Origin: Lantana camara
Taxonomy: Eukaryota > Streptophyta > Magnoliopsida > Lamiales > Verbenaceae
NCBI GenBank assembly: GCA_037501455.1
Contig: CM074856.1
Span: 17,691,001-17,755,000, forward strand
Reading direction: 5' to 3'
Length of the DNA: 64,000 bases
The notes under the pieces were generated by a model, which was given only the letters and a program-made list of their open reading frames with translations, was not told the origin of the DNA and did not search any database. Made by a program: the position numbers and the translations under genes. Position 1 is the stretch's first letter; each line of letters starts with the position of its first letter. Positions 11,903 through 23,700 of the stretch are shown here, piece after piece.

Positions 11903-12934
11903 GAGAAAATTGCATTTTTGGTCCCATAGGACATAGGTCAATTGTTTTTTGGTCCCGTAGTTTTTAAATCATCCCGCACTTTTAGCTTTTCGACAAATAT
12001 AGTCCCAAAGTGAAATTTTTTCAATATTAGTCCCAAAAAATTTAGAAATATATATTTATAATATTTTTTCTTAATTAAAAAATACATATCAAATATATAT
12101 TAGGAAAATTTTAAAAGAATATCAACCACATGATATGCATTTTATTTTTATAATAAATAATAAATTATTACATTTTAAAGTATAAGTATTACTTTAAAAT
12201 TATAAAATAAGAAAATAAAAATATATACATAATAACATAATTAATAAAATAATATTCAATATTGCATTTAGTTAAAAATATGTAAAATTAAAAAATTAAA
12301 AAACATTAATATTTATAATACTTACATATTTCTTACATATATAACATTGTATTTATTTAAAATAATTAACGCTGGGTGTAGTTAAAATTGAAAATAGCAG
12401 AAAATTTATATATATATTTTATTCAATAATATAATATTAATTAAAAAATTAAAAAGTAATTAGTAGCCATATATATTTAATGAGAATTCAAAAATAACAT
12501 CAATATTTTATTTTCAATTAATAGATATATATTAATTATTTTCAATTTTTTATGTTATATATTTTTAACTAAATACAATATTGAAGATTATTTTATTAAT
12601 TATGTTACTATGTATATGTTTTTATTTTTTTATTTTATAATTTTAAAGTAATACTTATACTTTAAAATGTAATAATTTATTATTTATTATAAAAATAAAA
12701 TGCATATCTTGTGGTTGGTATTCTTTTAAAACTTTCCTAATATTTGATATGTATTTTTTAATTAAAAAAAAAATATTATAAATATATATTTCTAAATTTT
12801 TTGGGACTAATATTGAAAAATTTTCACTTTGGGACTATATTTGTTGAAAAACTAAAAGTGCGGGATGATTTAAAAACTACGGGACCAAAAAAAAATTAAC
12901 CTATATCCTATGAGACCAAAAATGCAATTTTCTC
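11903..12934. mobile_element. Foldback MULE-type element with 9-bp TSD
   Basis: A 1032-bp inverted repeat with arms of ~400 bp or more. The left end reads GAGAAAATTGCATTTTTGG and the right end is its reverse complement. A perfect 9-bp direct repeat TCAAAATTA flanks it (11894-11902 and 12935-12943). Very AT-rich inside, no ORF. It lies about 215 bp beyond the stop codon of the bHLH gene, so it probably abuts or overlaps that gene's 3' UTR. Its transcript would fold into a long hairpin. Confidence 0.88.
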
Positions 12935-13149
12935 TCAAAATTATTTGTGTAACATCCAGATAACCTTAGATACTGAATCGAGCTAAATTACAATCTATTA
13001 TTACATTTAACCACCTTCTATACACAAATTATTCATAAAAACTACTGAAATAATCAACTTACATCATACACTACGACAGAATGAAGAAACTGCACAACTT
13101 ATCTTGGTAAAATGTGACACAAGCAACAAACAAGGGCTCGTTTTATAAA

Positions 13150-16100
13150 TCATGATAGAACAATCTCTTCTTCACCACTTCGTGGAGGTTTATTACTTGA
13201 ACAAACGCACTTTGCCTTTGTATCCGTCAGTGTCTATACAATAAAAGGTGGAAAATATAATTAGGGAAGATGAGAAGTTTCATTTCATGTGAACCAAACC
13301 TTCTTATTGAAAGAGAAGTGTTTTTTAATTACCTTTAGCTCTTTCTGAAGGTTTTTGATGTACTCAACTGCCATGTCTAACATATCAGCTGTGTTCGTTT
13401 GCTGCCATTGAACCGGAGAAAGATATTGAAGTCACGACGTTGACTTGCGAAAGGAGAACAAATAATTAATGGGGTAGAGATGGGATTAATGGTTTTTACC
13501 TTATCCATCTCCGGGAAAAGATCTTGAAGCTTCTTCATTTTCTCACTTATACGGGTTCGTCTCATCTGCAAAATCGACAATATACACGAATTACTATTGT
13601 CAAGCTGGAATTCCTAGTGTCATAGAACCAGTAATGTAGCCAGAAACTTTGATTAGTGGGGTCAATCAAAATATATAGAGGATATGTACACAAACAAAAT
13701 ATATACATGCAATATAAGGGACCCTTCTCTCTATGACCACTTTATTATTTATAGAAAAATTGCAATATTTGTCTGCTATTTTAATTTTATGACCCCATTC
13801 TAGTTGAATTGGTACCATTGCCACTAGGGTCAAGAAACCAATTATTATCCCATATTTCTATACACATCCATGTAGACACACATGGAATTTTTGCAAACAC
13901 AGAGGGGTCAACAGAGGACCCCTGAATTGATCATGGCTTCACCAGCGCATATATCCAACATGGAACATCTTCTTTACAAAAACTTGAATTGAAAAAGAAA
14001 TGTCCTCAATCATTCAATAATGTTGTATATTTTGTAAAAGTTTAATTTTGGTCCCCTAAATTGAGATCTTGGGTTTCCTCCCTTTAATTTTATGGAACAT
14101 AAATTTTCAAAATTTATTTTCATCCCCCACAGATTAAATGTTCAGGCTTTGTCCCTTGCACGAACAAATTAGAATGACAACAATGAATAAAACGCAATGG
14201 AGCCAAATAAGAAGTTGTACCCTTTCTGCAATACTTCTTGGATGAGTGGCACACCCTCTTTTGGCTCGAATTTGACAAGGAACAGTGATGGTTGGCTCCG
14301 GTTGAAATTGCAGAAAATTTTCCACAATTGCCATTTCAGCAGAAGTATTAGGCAAGCTCACATGGGAAACTAAACCAGATGACTTCTTTCTGCTTTCTCC
14401 ATTCTGATTGAAAACAAAAAAACGACCACCAAAAGAACCAATGAGAAATAGGCAAACAAACATATGAAAAAACAACCATAAAAACAAAAAGGGTAATTAC
14501 ACTGACATGCTCCACTGTCTGACCTAACTACACAAACTTCCCCTGAAGTTTGAGAAATTACAAGACATTCCCCTGGCACACCCTAACGTTTGCTCTTATG
14601 CATGGTATTTTAGTTCATAATTTTACATTCAATTATTCTGCCAAATTTATTTTTTTTACATTCAATTATTGATCAGTAAGTTAAATGAGCAAACTAGGGT
14701 ACTAATAAAAAACATTTGAGAGGATATTATCAAAAATCATGGATCTACATGTAATGAAAACCTCTTTGATGGGGAAGTTTTTGTAATTTCTCAAAACCTC
14801 AGGCTAGTCAGTGTAATTTAGAAGGAAAAAGGGTAAACACCTACCGAATTTTCCAATCCATTGAAATTGGAAAACATCTTCATATCACCATCTCGGTTTC
14901 TTTTCAAGCCGTTGAATGGCATTCCGTTCCAAGTGTCGATACTAGTGTCATTTCTCAGTTGCCCATTTTCAGGGGCAAATCTATCATTATTTTCATTTCC
15001 ATTTTCCGGTATGCTAGGCATGAACCTCGAGCTAGACGACTGACCAGATGAGAAGTTCATGTGATTGGGCAAACCTCTAGATGATGAACTGACTTCCGCA
15101 TGATTGTGGACTCTGTAGTTTCCTACCTCTCCCATCACACCAAATCCTAATGACCAGAAAAAAGTTAACTATTTTAGTCCATCATTTCATAGCAATATAC
15201 CGAACCACAAGAACAGATTAAGAGCTAAACTAAGAACAGATTAAGGAAAGAATCCTTAAAACTAGGCATGAAACCATATTTCTGGTTCTAGCTCAAAATT
15301 CAATACTTAAAGAAATATCTATAGCATAACGTTTCTTGAACTTAACAATGTCCATAATATTGTTCTGCAAAACACCATGTAAAATGTGCACTGTGACAGA
15401 AAAATGAATGTTCATTTAGATGGTGATTGCTGGGGAAGAAGAGAAGTTTAGAAAAAGGTCATTATTCCCCTGCAAAATAAAGTACTTCTTTTCTTCTTTA
15501 CATTTTCTTTCCCCTTCCCACTTTTTCAGGATCCACGAGTAAGCTCAAAGTCAACCCAATCCATACACACACATATCATACAACATCAAAATCAAAACCC
15601 ATGAAAAATATCAATGAAAAATTCAAGAAAAATTTGTATACCATTGAAGAATCCAGCAGGGGAGCTGCTCTGCCTAACAAGATTAGAGCTATTTCGATTC
15701 CCATTTCCACTGCTCCCAATTCCCACAGGATAAGATCCAACAACATTATCATATCCAGATCCGTCAGCAAACCCGTTTTTACCAGGTCGGGCCACCGAGT
15801 CAACACCTTCCTCGTGCTTCATGGAATATTGCATCTGATTATCACTGTTCTTCTGATTCAGATCACGAGGCCCATCCATGAACGCAGAGAACAAAGCTTC
15901 AGATTCATCGCCGCTGCTGCTGTTATCAGTAGTCGAATCCAAAAGGGCCGCCAGAAACGAGCTCGGAGCCGATCGATACCTCGCTAATCCACTGCTCTGA
16001 TGATGGTTTTGATTCTGATTTTGGAAAAATTCAGAGCCCATGAACTCTTTACTCTTTAAGAACTCCCCCTCAGCTGAAACATGCTTGAAACCGCTCTGAT

Positions 16101-16152
16101 TACCGGGATTTGAGGGATGGAACCCTCTCGAGTTCGGTTCTGAGCTGAACAT
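13150..16152 (-). CDS. bHLH transcription factor, bHLH122/128/130 (FBH-like) clade
   Basis: Complete six-exon gene. Exons: 16152-15642, 15146-14845, 14403-14221, 13565-13500, 13401-13333, 13233-13150. All introns are GT-AG and the 1215-nt frame stays open (404 aa). Clade marks seen in order are GLARYRSAPSSFL near residue 55, LVRQSSSPAGFF near 160, and LKRNRDGDMKMF near 250. CQIRAKRGCATHPRSIAER near 313-332 leads into the basic region, and MRRTRISEKMKKLQDLFPEMDK plus QTNTADMLDMAVEYIKNLQK form helix-loop-helix. The clade typically has Val before RRTRIS; here it is Met. The His, Glu and Arg residues that contact E-box DNA are present. Arabidopsis relatives activate CONSTANS or act in ABA/stress responses; that role is inferred. 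It is a nuclear DNA-binding dimer. Intron 2 holds a MITE (14491-14820). The 3' end lies close to a foldback element. Confidence 0.93.
13628..13945. mobile_element. Possible hAT-type MITE in bHLH intron 3
   Basis: The left end CAGTAATGTAGCCAGAA and the reverse complement of the right end (TGGTGAAGCCATGAT) are similar imperfect terminal repeats of the CAGTGATGTAGCCA type. The flanks do not give a clear 8-bp duplication. Lies between exons 3 and 4 of the bHLH gene. Weakly supported. Confidence 0.3.
14491..14820. mobile_element. Foldback MITE inside bHLH intron 2
   Basis: The left end GGGTAATTACACTGAC is mirrored by GTCAGTGTAATTTA at the right. Inner segments CCTGAAGTTTGAGAAATTAC and its inverse near 14790 also match. 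It shares the pattern CCTnnnGTTTGnnnnAATTAC with the MULE-MITEs at 5774 and 16781. The target duplication is not clear. It sits wholly in the intron, between the exon 2 donor (14844) and the exon 3 acceptor (14404), so it lengthens the intron without touching coding sequence. Confidence 0.65.
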
Positions 16153-16780
16153 AGTTCAACAAAGATAATCACAAAAAACAAAAAAAGGCTAAAAGCTACA
16201 GGAATCCATTACTGGAAACTCCAACAATCGGGGTTTTTTGGGAAGCAAAAGAGATGGAGATCTCGAAATGTAAAGGTGTCAGGTCAAGTCCCGGAAGAAC
16301 AATACCGACAAATATCAGATTTTCTTTGAAAAAATGGAACCAAAGGCTGAAATCAAGGAATGGGTTTTGCTTTTTTCTGCAAAATCCAGAGTTTGAACAA
16401 AGCCCTTTTCAATTCTTCTGAAAAGTTAGTGGTTAGAAAAGGAAAAAATCTAGAGAGTTTGATGGGCGTTCATGGCAGTGGCAGTAGTGAGTGCTCTTTA
16501 AGCAAGAAAACCAGAAATGGCAAAAATGAGATAAAAAGATGTCTGTATTTATTGACAGCAGTTTTCAAAATTCCCAACTGTGCCCCTGCCTTTTATCCAA
16601 TTTCACATACATATCCATTCGCCACGTCATTTGGGCCCACACATCATCATCACTTCAGCAGTCACACCAGCTGTGGGTTGCTTTATAGTGCATCAGGTGC
16701 AATACGCCGGGTCGGTTTTCATCCAATAAATGCTAGCTGTAAAAATAATATATGTTCTCTTTTATGCTAGTAGTAAAAAT
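16153..16780 (-). promoter_or_regulatory. Upstream region and 5' UTR of the bHLH gene
   Basis: The 630 bp between the bHLH start codon and the MULE insertion. Read on the minus strand, a TATA-like CAATAAATACAG lies near 16550 and TATAAAG near 16685; either could set transcription. A CACGTC-type ACGT core is at about 16622. The interval is purine/pyrimidine mixed and noticeably less AT-rich than the flanks, as expected for a 5' UTR and proximal promoter. The start site is not determinable by eye. Confidence 0.4.
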
Positions 16781-18346
16781 AGGGAAAATTACATCTACAT
16801 CCCTCGTGGTTTGGGGTAATTACAAATAAGGACCTATTGTTTCGTTTTTTACAAATACACCCCTAACATTTGTATTCCGTCTGTGATCCTTGTAATTCCG
16901 TTAGGGTTCCGTTAAATATTCCGAATATACCCCCAAGGACTGTCATGTTATATTGTTAAACCTTAGGGTTCATTTTGTAAGAAATTATATACCTCAGGGA
17001 CTAAATTGTAAGAATGTCCAAAAATTTCAAACTAGCCGTTTATAGTTGTTGGGATTGGACTACTATATATATTTAGTCAGGGTTTTAGCTTTTTAAAGCC
17101 AATTTTACATGGCTACTTCAAGAAATTCATCCCATACATATTATCAGTGTTTGAAATATAGAAAAAAAAGATGTAGAGGACTTGTGGTTCATGCACAACA
17201 ATTAAAGTGGTGGAGAAACACAATTTAAATAAGAGGAGGCTATTTTATTGTTGTGATTTGCATGCCTTCTCACACCGGTGCACACCAATTGAAGAAGGCA
17301 GGGTTTGAAGCTCTATACTCTAATGAAGAACAAGAAGCAAGTAGTGTTAATTTCAAGTCAATACAAGCCGGAGACCAAGAACAAGCAAAAAATAGCATAT
17401 TTGTTATGAGACTTAGATATAGCCAATAAGTAGGCCTAACCGTTTATAACACGCTTAATATATTTCAATCATTCACACCCTCGCTAATTATTGATATATC
17501 ACACGCAAATAAAGATTTTTTTTTTAAAATTATAACATCATTTTAATTACTTAGTTGTGGGGCACATACGCAAAATCCACAATGTTATACTTATTTTTCG
17601 ATTCAGGTCGATCAAAATCTTTTTAGTTTCTGAATTGATCTTTTTTCTACGTTCACATATTAGCAAAGGACGATCCTTCTCTTCTTATCCTAAGACTAGT
17701 AATTAAAAACTATAAATAAGCATGAAAAGAAAATTCTTTTGTTTTTCTTTAAAGGATTCAACTTTCAAGTAACTTAAAAGGTTAAAGAGTGCAATTAACA
17801 CTACTTGCCTTTTATTCTTCATCAGAGTGTGGACCTTCAAACCTATCTTCTTCAATTGGTGTGCACTAGTGTGAGAAGCCATGCAAATCACAACAATAAA
17901 ATAGTTTCCCTTTGTTTAAATTGTTTTTCTCCACGACTGTGCATGAACCACAACTAATTACCCTACATCTTTCTTTTCTATATTTCAAATATTTCAAATA
18001 TGTATGAGATGAACTTCGTGATTAGCCAAGTAAAATTGGCTTCAAAAGGCTAAAACCCTGACCAAATATATATAAAAGTCCAATCCCAGTGGCTAGTTTG
18101 AAATTTTTGAACATTCTTACAATTTAGTCCCTCAGGTATATAATTTTTTACAAAATGAGCCCTAAGGTTTAACAATATAACATGACAGTCCTTGGGGGTA
18201 TATTTGGAATATTTAACGGAACCCTAACGGAATTACAAGGATCACAGACGGAATACAAACGTTAGGGGTGTATTTGTAAAAAATGAAACAATAGGTCCTT
18301 ATTTGTAATTACCCCAAACCACGAGGGATGTAGATGTAATTTTCCC
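16781..18346. mobile_element. Large foldback MULE-type element, 9-bp TSD
   Basis: A 1566-bp element. The left end AGGGAAAATTACATCTAC is mirrored by GTAGATGTAATTTTCCC. Arms of ~560-640 bp (16781 to about 17345 and about 17700 to 18346) are diverged but alignable throughout, with a ~350-bp spacer. Flanking 9-mers AGTAAAAAT (16772-16780 and 18347-18355) are identical. Each arm contains a conserved stretch that translates as CMxSHTxAHQLKK, possibly a captured host fragment. It lies just upstream of the bHLH promoter. Confidence 0.85.
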
Positions 18347-18371
18347 AGTAAAAATAATATATGTTCTGGTC

Positions 18372-18413
18372 TCAAAAAAAAAAAAAAAAAAAAAAATAAT
18401 AATAATAATAATA
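18372..18413. repeat. Poly-A plus (AAT)n microsatellite
   Basis: A run of about 25 A followed by five to six AAT units. Simple repeat adjoining the MULE insertion. Length is likely to be variable. Confidence 0.9.
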
Positions 18414-21265
18414 TATGTTCTCTTTTATTTATTTTTTTAAATTGTGTTTATAAATAAATATTGGCTCACTATGATAAATTAATTAACCTTTCTATTCAAT
18501 GATAAAATAATGTGACAGCCAGAATTTATCTTAAAAAATTGTTGATTTTTTAATTTGAACATATAATTAAAATATATAATTAATTATAATTAGCACCAAA
18601 ATAAATGTCAATGATATTTACTTTTTAACGAGATATTTAGCAAATTTGTCTCGAAGAGAATTCTATTATCACCTCTTTCAGTCGCCGATGTTGTAATTGG
18701 ACCTTAAAACGTTATATATATAATTTTGTTTAGAAAAAAGATTGATGTCATGACCTTATTGATAGATTCTAAAATTTTAAAAATCATGTATACTTACTAA
18801 TTTGGTAAACATAATTGCACTCATTTTACAGTTGAATACTATTTATTAATCATTAGTGATAGAAGTGCAATAATTTATATATAGCACATGGCATTTAATC
18901 TTCAGATAATGATGAACACTATGGTGAAAAATGCACCCGAATATAATGGAAAACTATATATTACTCCCCACGGACTTTTTATAACGATGATTTCATTTCT
19001 TTTGTTATATCAATTAAAATCGATAGCTAATACATTTAATAGACGAAGAATCCATGTATAATTCTTAAAAGTAATTATGCCCCATATTTATGTTGGAAAA
19101 GTGAAAATAAGAAGGAATTAAACAATAGTATAAAAGAAAATCTAAAATTTAGATATAATTAGCTTAAGACTATATTTTGGGACAGATCGAAATAAAAAGA
19201 GGGACTATTTTAGTTTGTAAATGTAATCGATCAAGTGGGATTGTTATTTTTAAGTTAGAAAATTGTTTGACATTGGCTTTCATTTGCTAATTAATAATCT
19301 AAGAATAGTTTAAGTTTTGATTGTTATTTTTAGTTAGAAAATTGTTTGACTTTGGCTTTTAATTGTTAATTAACGATCCAAGAATACTTTATGTTTTGAA
19401 GCAAGTCGTGGCTCAACTTTAAGTATATATGTACTTCGAGGTTATATTTATCATTTAAAACAAATCAATTTTCTATAACATACATATGCTCTCCATTACT
19501 ACAAGAAAAAAAATAAAATAATAAAATATATATATATATATATATAAGATCAACGTAATTTATATATCTCAAGACCGAAAAATATAGCTAGCCAGAAGCA
19601 ATTTTAAGAGATCAAGAGTTGTATTATATTTTAATTTTTCTTAATAGTGTTTCTCCTTTTATTACCTTACATATTTGAAAATAAGGATTCATTTGAATTA
19701 ATCTTCCCTATATGAATCATTGAACTAGTTATGGTATTATTATTATTATTATTATGGTTAATTCCAAACACCTCATTCTTTGGTACTTAGTATACTTTGT
19801 ATTAATCTTTGGATTAGTACAATAGTATCCCAACATTACAAAAATATCACACTTAATTCCTTTTAGTAGACAAATTTGTACAGAGCAGATTTACAATGTG
19901 CCGATATTATATGGCAAATAGATCGATGTAATGATCACGACATTAGTTTCGAAATCAAAATTCGACAACTTACGAAAGAGAAATTATCAGTCGAAGATGG
20001 CGAACGACGGCCAAGCTTTGCGGCGCTTCCGATGATCATTAGAGTCGAATGGGGTATAAGCATTGTTCGCCTTGGAGAGACGAATGACGATTGAATTGCC
20101 ATGAAATCGAAGCTTATTAAAAGGAATTAAGTATGATATTTTTTAAAAATTAAAAAAAAAAAATTGTATAGATTTATTTTTCAGATCAATTATTCATATT
20201 CAAATTCTATTCGAAGGTGCGTGTAATACCTGAGCAACGATATCAAAATTAACCTTTAATAATAAGAATAAACAACACAAAGAGGGGACACATATATATA
20301 TATATATGTGTATTATGGTTGATCCATGATTCATAAAGATCGTAATAAATGGGACAACCCCACTTGCCACAAAGTCCAAGGGACAAGAAAACTAAAACCT
20401 AGCAAAATGGACCAAAATGGGGGAAAGAATAATAATAATAATAATAGAAATTCATAAAATAAGTGTTCCCACAAGGCACAAGGACATCGTGTGTGATTCG
20501 TGGTTGGGGGCTTTGGGCTGTCTTGTCTCTATTCAAATACCATCCAATTGTCCATGGTTTCTGTTAAACGTTATCAAAACCTTCCAAGCTTTCCACACTT
20601 GGATTATGGGATAAGTCACCTTCTTCTTCCCAACTGCGAAGGGTCGGGTTAGGTACGGGCTGGAGTCTTGGAAAAGCTACTATGTATGACTTTGATCGGA
20701 AAAATTATGATTTACGAATACAAATATAACGATATCGATAATATATTACCCGAATATAATGATATGGAAAGCATGCAGCCAAGGAACATTTTTAATGACT
20801 AGTCATTGGCCAATCCTCGTGCTTAAATTCTTTAAAAAGATAGCATTAATCTTTTATTTTATGGCCGCCTTCAATGTGTAAGTATATTTTATTCCTATTG
20901 TTTATTTATATTTTATTTTGCAAACATTCAGATTCATCAAATTTGAAAGTCTCTTTAACTTTGGTTGTTGATTTTGGCAGATGCATGAATGGAGGAGGCT
21001 AGAGAGAGAGTGGCCCCTAACTTGAAAATGATGTTCATTTGTTTGTTTTCCAACATTGTTCAACCTTTTGGATTCATACTATTCAAATTGTTTTATTATT
21101 TTTAATGGGGTGTATTTCACCGTGAAATGAAGTTATAATCTTTTTAATGGTCGACATAGTTATCTTTTTATTCTGTATTCATTCATCTACGTTATATCTT
21201 CTCTCACAATTCAATTTAGCATTGTTGTACTTATACTTTGCTATTTTTGCTCATCGTAATTTGTT
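18414..21265. other. AT-rich intergenic spacer
   Basis: No credible gene. Contains a diverged ~80-bp tandem duplication at about 19242-19400 (both copies carry GTTAGAAAATTGTTTGAC), TA/AT microsatellites near 19525-19546 and 20290-20307, and an (AAT)n tract near 20430. Bases ~19755-20265 run from GGTTAATTCC to AAATTAACC. They are less AT-rich inside and may be an old unclassified repeat, but no target duplication is seen. Confidence 0.5.
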
Positions 21266-21360
21266 TATTTTTTAACACACGCATACTCAGGCAGGATTCG
21301 AACGTAAGACCTTGTCTTGAAAAATGAACCTATTAACCACTTGAACCAATACCTATTGAC
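21266..21360 (-). mobile_element. tRNA-derived SINE, minus strand
   Basis: On the minus strand it has box A (GGTTCAAGTGG), box B (GTTCGAATCCTG) and a tail beginning GTGTTAAAA. It uses the same head-to-tail order as the SINE at 7872. Flanks TGCTCATCGTAATTTGTT (21248-21265) and TGCTCATCATAAGTTGTT (21361-21378) form an 18-bp imperfect target duplication. It is an older member of the family than the 7872 copy. Confidence 0.7.
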
Positions 21361-21386
21361 TGCTCATCATAAGTTGTTGCCCCCAC

Positions 21387-21708
21387 TAGGGACGGAGCCA
21401 GGAGTTGCGATGGAGGGGGACGAAAATTCATGACATCAAAAATATAAATAATGTTATTTTCAAGAGTGGTGAAACCGTAATTTATTTTAAAATAAAAGGG
21501 GTAAAATCTATACTTAGGGGGATGAAAATTTAAAATAAGGGGGTAAAAATAAATTTTTTCTAAAATATATAATTAATAAACAAAAAATTTCAAAATTTAT
21601 GGGGATGAAAATCCAAAATAAGAAGGACAAAAATAAAACTTTTCTAAATTATATAGGTGGTAACTAAAAATTTTCAAAATTTTCTGCCCACCCTTGGCTC
21701 CGTCTCTG
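21387..21708. mobile_element. hAT-type MITE
   Basis: Ends TAGGGACGGAGCCAGG and (inverted) CAGAGACGGAGCCAAGG match the common plant hAT MITE terminus CAGGGGCGGAGCCA. Flanking 8-mers GCCCCCAC (21379-21386) and GCCCCCCG (21709-21716) agree at six of eight positions. 322 bp, no ORF, interior AT-rich. Confidence 0.7.
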
Positions 21709-21716
21709 GCCCCCCG

Positions 21717-22896
21717 CGATGCACTATTGTTATGAAGAGTTTGTTTGTGTGAATCTTTTATTTTGGGAGTTTGTTTTTCCTTTTAAAATTTTTACTGCAG
21801 GTCGTGTCTCCTGAAGTTCACTCGAGTTCTTTCTTTTCTTTTTTTTTTTTTTCCATGTTAATATGTGGCTCGTTCAATAGCAAGCAATGCATATAATCCG
21901 ATTTTATTCTTGTTGCAAATTGATACTTTATTTTATTCAATCCCGTTGATCAATAATATTATCTATTGGAATTGAGAAAAAGAAAACACAATTGAAGTGT
22001 GAACATGCCTAAATCCGAATTCCTTAATTGAGTTTAGTAAAGGATGATGCTCAAGTCTTGAAAAAACATAAAACAAGAAATTGATTTTAAAATTTTAAAA
22101 TAGTTTAAGCATCAATTTTGGATGGTAACTAGCCAACTATAGCTTTGACCGCAGCAATAAACAAAATAGGCAAATATCTATAGATATATGAAGAATCAGA
22201 TTATTAATTGAATTCATGTTGTGCTTAATTATGCAAGTATATAATCCGACATTCATTTTAGTAGAAGAATTAATTTGTGCAAAAGTAATTTTCTACGTAA
22301 AATCACAAAATTCTAATAAAAAATTAAAAAATGTAATTAATTTACATTTCACGAAGAAATATTAATAAAAACTATCATTCTTTTAGGGAAAAGTATGAAA
22401 AATAAATATTATTAAATTAAATGATACATATATTGAGTTTGCAGTCTTCACCATCATTATTACTATCTTTTAAACTGTTTAATTTAGTAAAATATCACAA
22501 AAGGTTGGATTCAAATTTTTATGGGATCAAATACATTAATTCTATAACTAATCTATTTGTTTTTTATTATAAATATTTATTATCGTAAAATTTATCATCA
22601 ATTCAAATAAAAATTTGACTCAGATTAAAGCAAAGACGATGTAAAAGGGGCGGAGAAGAAACAAAGAAACGTTATAATAGTGTATAAAATTTGACGACTT
22701 TGTGCAACTTATTCCCCATTTCACGAACTTGGATAAGATTTCCCCTTGAGGAAGTGGTCATTTGGGCATTATATTTATATATTAAATAAGAAAATAGCTC
22801 CAAATGTTTGGGATTTATATCACTCTTCATTGCTTAAACTTGTATCATAAGGTCAATCACAAAAAGTCAAAATATACGTTTTCTATTAGTAGTTGA

Positions 22897-22929
<33 letters not shown>

Positions 22930-23700
22930 TATTATTATTATTATCTTTTTCTATAACCCATTTTTATGAAATAATAAATTTTATTATATATTCTTTTTTA
23001 TAACCTATTTTCATGAAATAATAAAATTTTACTGTCTCTCTCTTTTTTTTTCTATACTACTTATGATGTTTTTTACCTCATCAAGATTATATAAGCTATT
23101 TATATAAATCAAAGAATTTAATTATGCCTAATCAATATTCTTTTTGAATAGTACTTTAGGTCCAATTTCGAGTTACATATGTTTAGATATTGTAGTTGCG
23201 CTCAATATCCACGAGCCTGGATGTGACATGAATTTTTTTTTTTCCCTCATATCATCTCATTTGCATATACCTACCTAAATATATCATTAATGTGAAAAAA
23301 CAAAAATATCTTCATTTGAAAAAAAAAAAACAAAAAACCAAAAATTCTGTCCTATTAATCTGATTTAATATATGATATAATATGCATAAAATTCCAAACT
23401 TTCATTTTAATTTCTGGATGCTTTATTCTATTACACTTCGTATCTATATTTAACTAAATTAACACGTTCTTGAAACAGATAATAAATTGTGGAATACTTA
23501 GGATTAGTTTACTCTTTTGGTTTCTAATCCAATGTAATTGATTTATAAAAATATAAAAATGGATAGAATAACCCAATCTTTAAAAATAAACTTATTTTAT
23601 ATTATTAATTTACATTAATCTAATAATATAAACTTGTCCTAGAAGGTAGATTATTTAACCCACCGTAACAATATAAATTAGTCCTCGCAATTTAGCACTT
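21717..23700. other. AT-rich intergenic spacer
   Basis: No gene is seen. A perfect (AAT)n-(ATT)n palindromic microsatellite lies at about 22899-22943. A ~55-bp imperfect duplication lies at about 22947-23030 (TTTTTATAACC.ATTTTCATGAAATAATAAA). The segment just before 23701 could be the end of a degraded copia 5' LTR, but it does not resemble the 3' LTR at 24214. Confidence 0.5.
22899..22943. repeat. (AAT)n/(ATT)n microsatellite
   Basis: About ten AAT units followed directly by about five ATT units, giving a self-complementary simple repeat. Likely length-polymorphic. Confidence 0.9.

Noticed and set aside
15601..15987. 128-aa plus-strand ORF
   Set aside because: Antisense shadow of bHLH exon 1, which is supported by clade motifs and splice sites.
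19755..20265. MULE-MITE with GGTTAATT ends
   Set aside because: Only ~8 bp of inverted match and no 9-bp duplication could be found.
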